Shown piece after piece: positions 32,129 to 35,220 of a stretch of 35,220 nt of DNA. The stretch is taken from assembly GCF_003470205.1 (NCBI RefSeq), contig NZ_QWKP01000196.1:1-35220 (forward strand), in the 5' to 3' direction. Under the pieces are notes generated by a model, which searched no databases, had not been told where the DNA came from, and saw only the letters and a program-made list of their open reading frames with translations. The translations under genes and the position numbers were made by a program. The stretch is from Cellulomonas rhizosphaerae. Lineage in GTDB: Bacteria > Actinomycetota > Actinomycetes > Actinomycetales > Cellulomonadaceae. The first letter of the stretch is position 1. Each line of letters opens with the position of its first letter.

Positions 32129-33486
32129 CTGTCGACTCGGGCGAGCCGCTCGAGCAGGAGCGCCTCGGCCAGCACGACCTTCTCCAGCTCGCCGAGGTGC
32201 ACCGACTCGTCGGCGCCGTGCGCGCGGCTGTCGGGGTCCTCGACGCCCGTGACCAGGATCGAGGCCGACGGGTACACCGCGAGCAGGTCGGCGATGAACG
32301 GGATCGACCCACCGATGCCGATGTCCACGGGCTCGGTGCCCCACGACTGCGCGAACGCCCAGCGTGCGGCCTGCATCGCGGGCGAGTCGGCGGGCGCGAG
32401 GAACGGCTTGCCGGCCTCCCCGTCGCGGACCGTGACGCGCGCACCGAACGGCGCGTGCTCGACCAGGTGGGTGCGCAGCGCGTCCATCGCGGCCGCCGGG
32501 TCCTGGCCCGGGGCGAGCCGGACCGAGAGCTTGGCCGTCGCGCGCGGGGTCAGGGTGTTGGAGGCGCTCGCGACGCGCGGGGCGTCGAACCCGATGACGC
32601 CGATCGCCGGGCGCGTCCACAGCCGTGCGGTCAGCGGGCCGGTACCAGCGAGCTGCACGCCGTCGAGCACGCCGGCGTCGGCGCGGAACGCCGCCTCGTC
32701 GTAGTCGACGGTGGGGTCCGGGGCGTGCACCAGGCCCGCGACGGCCACGTCGCCCGCGTCGTCGTGCAGCGTCGCGATCAGGCGCGAGAGGAGCGTGGGT
32801 GCGTCGAGGACGGCGCCGCCGAACATGCCCGAGTGCACCGCGTGGTCGAGCACGGCGACCTCGACCTCGCAGTCGACGAGCCCGCGCAGGGACGTCGTCA
32901 GGGCCGGGGTGCCGACGGCCCAGTTCGCCGAGTCCGCGACGACGATGACGTCGGCCTCGAGCTCCTCGCGGTGCGCGTGCAGGAACTCGACGAACGTGGG
33001 CGAGCCGATCTCCTCCTCGCCCTCGACGAATACGGTTACGCCGACCGCCAGGTCCTCGGCCAGCACGCGCAGCGCGCCGACGTGGGCGATCACGCCCGCC
33101 TTGTCGTCGGCCGCGCCCCGCCCGTACAGGCGGCCGTCGCGCTCGGTGGGCTCGAACGGCGGCGTGTGCCAGTGGGCCTCGTCGCCCGGGGGCTGCACGT
33201 CGTGGTGCGCGTAGAGCAGGACCGTCGGCGCGCCGGCCGGTCCGGGGCGCCGCGCGATGACCGCCGGGCGACCGGTACCGACGCGGGTGATCTGCACGTC
33301 GGTGATGCCGGCGCCGCGCAGGAGGTCCGCCACGGCCTGGGCGCTGGCCGCCACGTGCGCCTGGTCGAACTCGGCGTTCGAGACGCTCGGGATCCGGACG
33401 AGGTCCTCGAGGTCGGAGCGGAGCGCGGGGAACGCGGCGGCGGTGCGGGTGCGGAGCTCAGCGGTGCGGGAGTCGTCGGTGGTCAC
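32125..33486 (-). CDS. M20-family metallodipeptidase
   Basis: A 453-residue zinc peptidase of the PepV/CNDP dipeptidase group. The two-metal site is visible: LYAHHDVQPPG (His, Asp), YGRGAADDKAG (bridging Asp), VEGEEEIGS (catalytic Glu-Glu), VADSANW (Asp) and the late SRAHGADESV (His). The lid domain of about 100 residues contains the HSGMFGG dimerisation loop. It is probably cytosolic and hydrolyses dipeptides or similar N-acyl compounds. The start is GTG at 33486, with TACCGT 8 bases upstream on the minus strand. It diverges from the DUF3043 gene. Confidence 0.93.
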   Translation of the reverse strand: MTTDDSRTAELRTRTAAAFPALRSDLEDLVRIPSVSNAEFDQAHVAASAQAVADLLRGAGITDVQITRVGTGRPAVIARRPGPAGAPTVLLYAHHDVQPPGDEAHWHTPPFEPTERDGRLYGRGAADDKAGVIAHVGALRVLAEDLAVGVTVFVEGEEEIGSPTFVEFLHAHREELEADVIVVADSANWAVGTPALTTSLRGLVDCEVEVAVLDHAVHSGMFGGAVLDAPTLLSRLIATLHDDAGDVAVAGLVHAPDPTVDYDEAAFRADAGVLDGVQLAGTGPLTARLWTRPAIGVIGFDAPRVASASNTLTPRATAKLSVRLAPGQDPAAAMDALRTHLVEHAPFGARVTVRDGEAGKPFLAPADSPAMQAARWAFAQSWGTEPVDIGIGGSIPFIADLLAVYPSASILVTGVEDPDSRAHGADESVHLGELEKVVLAEALLLERLARVDS

Positions 33487-33494
33487 GCTTCGCC

Positions 33495-33500
33495 ACGGTA
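33495..33500 (-). promoter_or_regulatory. -10 element TACCGT for the dipeptidase gene
   Basis: On the minus strand TACCGT ends 8 bases before the GTG at 33486. It lies only six bases from the opposing -10 at 33507-33512. Confidence 0.45.
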
Positions 33501-33506
33501 CTCGAC

Positions 33507-33512
33507 TACCCT
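33507..33512 (+). promoter_or_regulatory. -10 element TACCCT for the DUF3043 gene
   Basis: TACCCT ends 6 bases before the GTG at 33519, consistent with a leaderless mRNA. Confidence 0.5.
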
Positions 33513-33518
33513 TGCGGG

Positions 33519-34121
33519 GTGTTCGGACGTGACAAGGACCCTGTGACCGCCGCTGCGACCTCGCCGACGGGCGACGAGTCGAACCCGACCGACGTCACCG
33601 GCAAGGGCCGTCCGACGCCCAAGCGCAAGGACGCCGAGGCCGCCAACAAGCGCCCGCTGGTCCCGACCGACCGCAAGTCGGCCGGCAAGGCCAACAAGAG
33701 TGCGTCGCGCGAGGCCCGCAACCGCGAGTACCAGGCCATGCAGACCGGCGACGAGCGGTCGATGCCGCCGAACCACCGCGGCCCCGTGCGCCGGGACATC
33801 CGCGACTACGTCGACGGCCGCTGGAACCTGGGCGAGTTCTTCCTGCCGATCGCCGCCGTGTTCCTGGTGCTGCAGATCAGCCTGGCGAACTCCGCTCCGG
33901 ACCTCGCCGCGCTCGCCGTCATCATCCTGTACGCCTACGTGATCTTCGCGATCGTCGACGGCTTCATCATGTGGCGCGGCCTGCGCAAGCGCCTGCGGGC
34001 CAAGTTCGGCGAGGACAAGCTCGGCCGCGGCCTGGTGATGTACTCCCTGATGCGGTCGTTCCAGCTGCGCCCGACGCGCCTGCCCAAGGCCCAGGTCAAG
34101 CGGGGCACCAAGCCCGAGTGA
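33519..34121 (+). CDS. DUF3043 membrane protein
   Basis: A 200-residue actinobacterial protein of unknown function (the place of M. tuberculosis Rv2206). Residues 1-75 are basic and disordered, with GKGRPTPKRKDAEAANKRPL. A conserved segment (REARNREYQAMQTGDE and PPNHRGPVRRDIRDYVD) leads to two membrane helices (about 107-126 and 129-152). A basic tail ends with LGRGLVMYSLMRSFQLRPTRLPKAQVKRG. Both ends are thus probably cytosolic. GTG at 33519 follows TACCCT by 6 bases. Confidence 0.9.
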   Translation: MFGRDKDPVTAAATSPTGDESNPTDVTGKGRPTPKRKDAEAANKRPLVPTDRKSAGKANKSASREARNREYQAMQTGDERSMPPNHRGPVRRDIRDYVDGRWNLGEFFLPIAAVFLVLQISLANSAPDLAALAVIILYAYVIFAIVDGFIMWRGLRKRLRAKFGEDKLGRGLVMYSLMRSFQLRPTRLPKAQVKRGTKPE

Positions 34122-34156
34122 GCCACTCGCGCGCGGTGGGAGCACGCGGCGCGACG

Positions 34157-34162
34157 TAGGGT
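34157..34162 (+). promoter_or_regulatory. -10 element TAGGGT for the Kv-beta-like reductase
   Basis: TAGGGT ends 7 bases before the ATG at 34170; no ribosome site is seen. Confidence 0.5.
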
Positions 34163-34169
34163 TGTTGAC

Positions 34170-35177
34170 ATGGTCAACTACCGCAATCTGGGCCGCTCCG
34201 GCCTCAAGGTCACCGAGATCACCTACGGCAACTGGCTCACGCACGGCTCGCAGGTCGAGAACGAGCAGGCCACCGCGTGCGTGCGCGCCGCGCTCGACGC
34301 GGGCATCACCACCTTCGACACCGCGGACGTCTACGCCAACACCAAGGCGGAGTCCGTGCTGGGCGAGGCCCTCAAGGGCGAGCGCCGGCAGAGCCTCGAG
34401 ATCCTCACCAAGGTCTACTGGCCCACCGGCCCCAAGGGCGCGAACGACTCGGGCCTGTCCCGCAAGCACATCCTCGAGTCCATCGACGGCTCGCTCGAGC
34501 GCCTGCAGACCGATTACGTCGACCTGTACCAGGCGCACCGCTACGACCACGTCACGCCGCTCGAGGAGACGATCCAGGCGTTCGCCGACGTCGTCCGCCA
34601 GGGCAAGGCCCTCTACATCGGCGTCTCCGAGTGGACCGCGGACCAGATCCGCGCGGGCCAGGAGCTCGCCACCCAGCTCGGCTTCCGCCTGATCTCGAGC
34701 CAGCCCCAGTACTCGATGCTGTGGCGCGTCATCGAGGAGGAGGTCGTCCCGACCTCGGCCGAGCTCGGGCTCTCGCAGATCGTCTGGTCCCCCGTGGCCC
34801 AGGGCGTGCTCACCGGCAAGTACCTGCCCGGGCAGCCCGCGCCCGAGGGCTCGCGCGGCACCGACGACAAGGGCGGCGCGCAGATGATCAGCCGCTTCCT
34901 GTCGCAGGAGGAGACGCTGCGTCGCGTGCAGGACCTGCGTCCGATCGCCGACGAGCTCGGCCTGTCGATGGCGCAGCTCGCGGTCGCGTGGGTGCTGCAG
35001 AACCCGAACGTCGCCTCGGCGATCATCGGCGCCTCGCGGCCCGAGCAGGTCGCCGAGAACGTCAAGGCGTCCGGGGTGACGATCCCCGCCGAGCTCCTGG
35101 CGCGGATCGACTCCGTCCTGGGCGACTCGGTCGTGACCGACCCGCGCGAGACCGAGAAGAGCTCGCCGCGCCCGTGA
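34170..35177 (+). CDS. Aldo/keto reductase, potassium-channel beta-subunit type
   Basis: A 335-residue NADPH-dependent oxidoreductase. The complete catalytic tetrad is visible: Asp50, Tyr55 (FDTADVYAN), Lys81 (ILTKVYW) and His123 (DLYQAHRYD). The start NYRNLGRSGLKVTEITYG, the segment WSPVAQGVLTGKY and the NADPH-binding IIGASRPEQVAEN are typical of the Kv-beta/GSP69 branch, which reduces aldehydes. No potassium channel gene is visible. The substrate is unknown. The ATG follows a -10 by 7 bases, and a hairpin follows the stop at the window edge. Confidence 0.93.
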   Translation: MVNYRNLGRSGLKVTEITYGNWLTHGSQVENEQATACVRAALDAGITTFDTADVYANTKAESVLGEALKGERRQSLEILTKVYWPTGPKGANDSGLSRKHILESIDGSLERLQTDYVDLYQAHRYDHVTPLEETIQAFADVVRQGKALYIGVSEWTADQIRAGQELATQLGFRLISSQPQYSMLWRVIEEEVVPTSAELGLSQIVWSPVAQGVLTGKYLPGQPAPEGSRGTDDKGGAQMISRFLSQEETLRRVQDLRPIADELGLSMAQLAVAWVLQNPNVASAIIGASRPEQVAENVKASGVTIPAELLARIDSVLGDSVVTDPRETEKSSPRP

Positions 35178-35197
35178 GGTGACGCGTCAGCCCCGGC

Positions 35198-35220
35198 GGC
35201 CGGCTCCTGACGAGCCGGCC
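35198..35220 (+). terminator. Hairpin after the last gene
   Basis: A 9-bp perfect stem (GGCCGGCTC / GAGCCGGCC) with a 5-base loop, 20 bases after the stop. The window ends at its last base, so a T-run cannot be checked. Confidence 0.65.

Noticed and set aside
1-35220. Search for CRISPR arrays, insertion sequences, prophage, tRNA or rRNA genes
   Set aside because: No regularly spaced repeats, transposase or integrase motifs, or cloverleaf patterns were seen by eye.

Overview
The window is high-GC actinobacterial DNA. It has many GTG/TTG starts, strong C/G third positions, a three-helix Rieske protein, a di-haem QcrC and an aa3 oxidase with the actinobacterial subunit IV. The best guess is a Micrococcales organism close to Cellulomonas, but the genus is inferred from protein character only. 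From memory, the order pknL-like kinase, aroG, plsC, fadD15, exonuclease/UvrC-like protein, trpD, ctaE-qcrCAB, ctaF, ctaC, HesB/ErpA, glycerate kinase and DUF3043 follows Mycobacterium tuberculosis Rv2176-Rv2206. This is therefore mostly a conserved chromosomal backbone with local insertions. I see no phage, transposon, CRISPR array or RNA gene.

Layout. 1-2640: the end of a LysM/lytic transglycosylase and a PASTA-domain Ser/Thr kinase (cell wall). 2683-5252 (minus): a PPi-type phosphofructokinase translationally coupled to class II DAHP synthase. 5370-9787: PlsC acyltransferase, an acidic membrane protein, ROK glucokinase and a FadD15-type acyl-CoA ligase. 9820-13522: a small four-cysteine protein, a NYN-domain protein, an exonuclease/GIY-YIG fusion and a stand-alone RAM-domain protein. 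13754-15198 (minus): trpD with a receiver-like protein overlapping its start. 15474-19725: ctaE-qcrC-qcrA-qcrB. 19854-22873: superoxide dismutase, a CYTH protein, an aldo/keto reductase and a divergent MmyB-type regulator. 22895-25991 (minus): ctaC-ctaD-ctaF. 26224-28041: a NifS-like protein without its PLP lysine, an overlapping TusA-like protein and a convergent ErpA-type Fe-S carrier. 28219-31591: glycerate kinase, NadA, a DJ-1/PfpI protein and an ABM-domain protein. 31601-35177: hotdog thioesterase, M20 dipeptidase, DUF3043 membrane protein and a Kv-beta-like aldo/keto reductase.

The two respiratory operons together encode the bc1 complex and aa3 oxidase, which in actinobacteria form one supercomplex. 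Stop/start overlaps (ATGA, GTGA, TGATG) link the genes of each complex.

Two things stand out. First, about eleven genes carry a TANNNT -10 hexamer ending only 6-8 bases before the start codon, the signature of leaderless mRNAs; this also helps to decide several starts. Second, the cysteine desulfurase homologue has lost the PLP lysine and other cofactor contacts but keeps the sulfur-carrying cysteine loop, and its gene overlaps a TusA-like gene.
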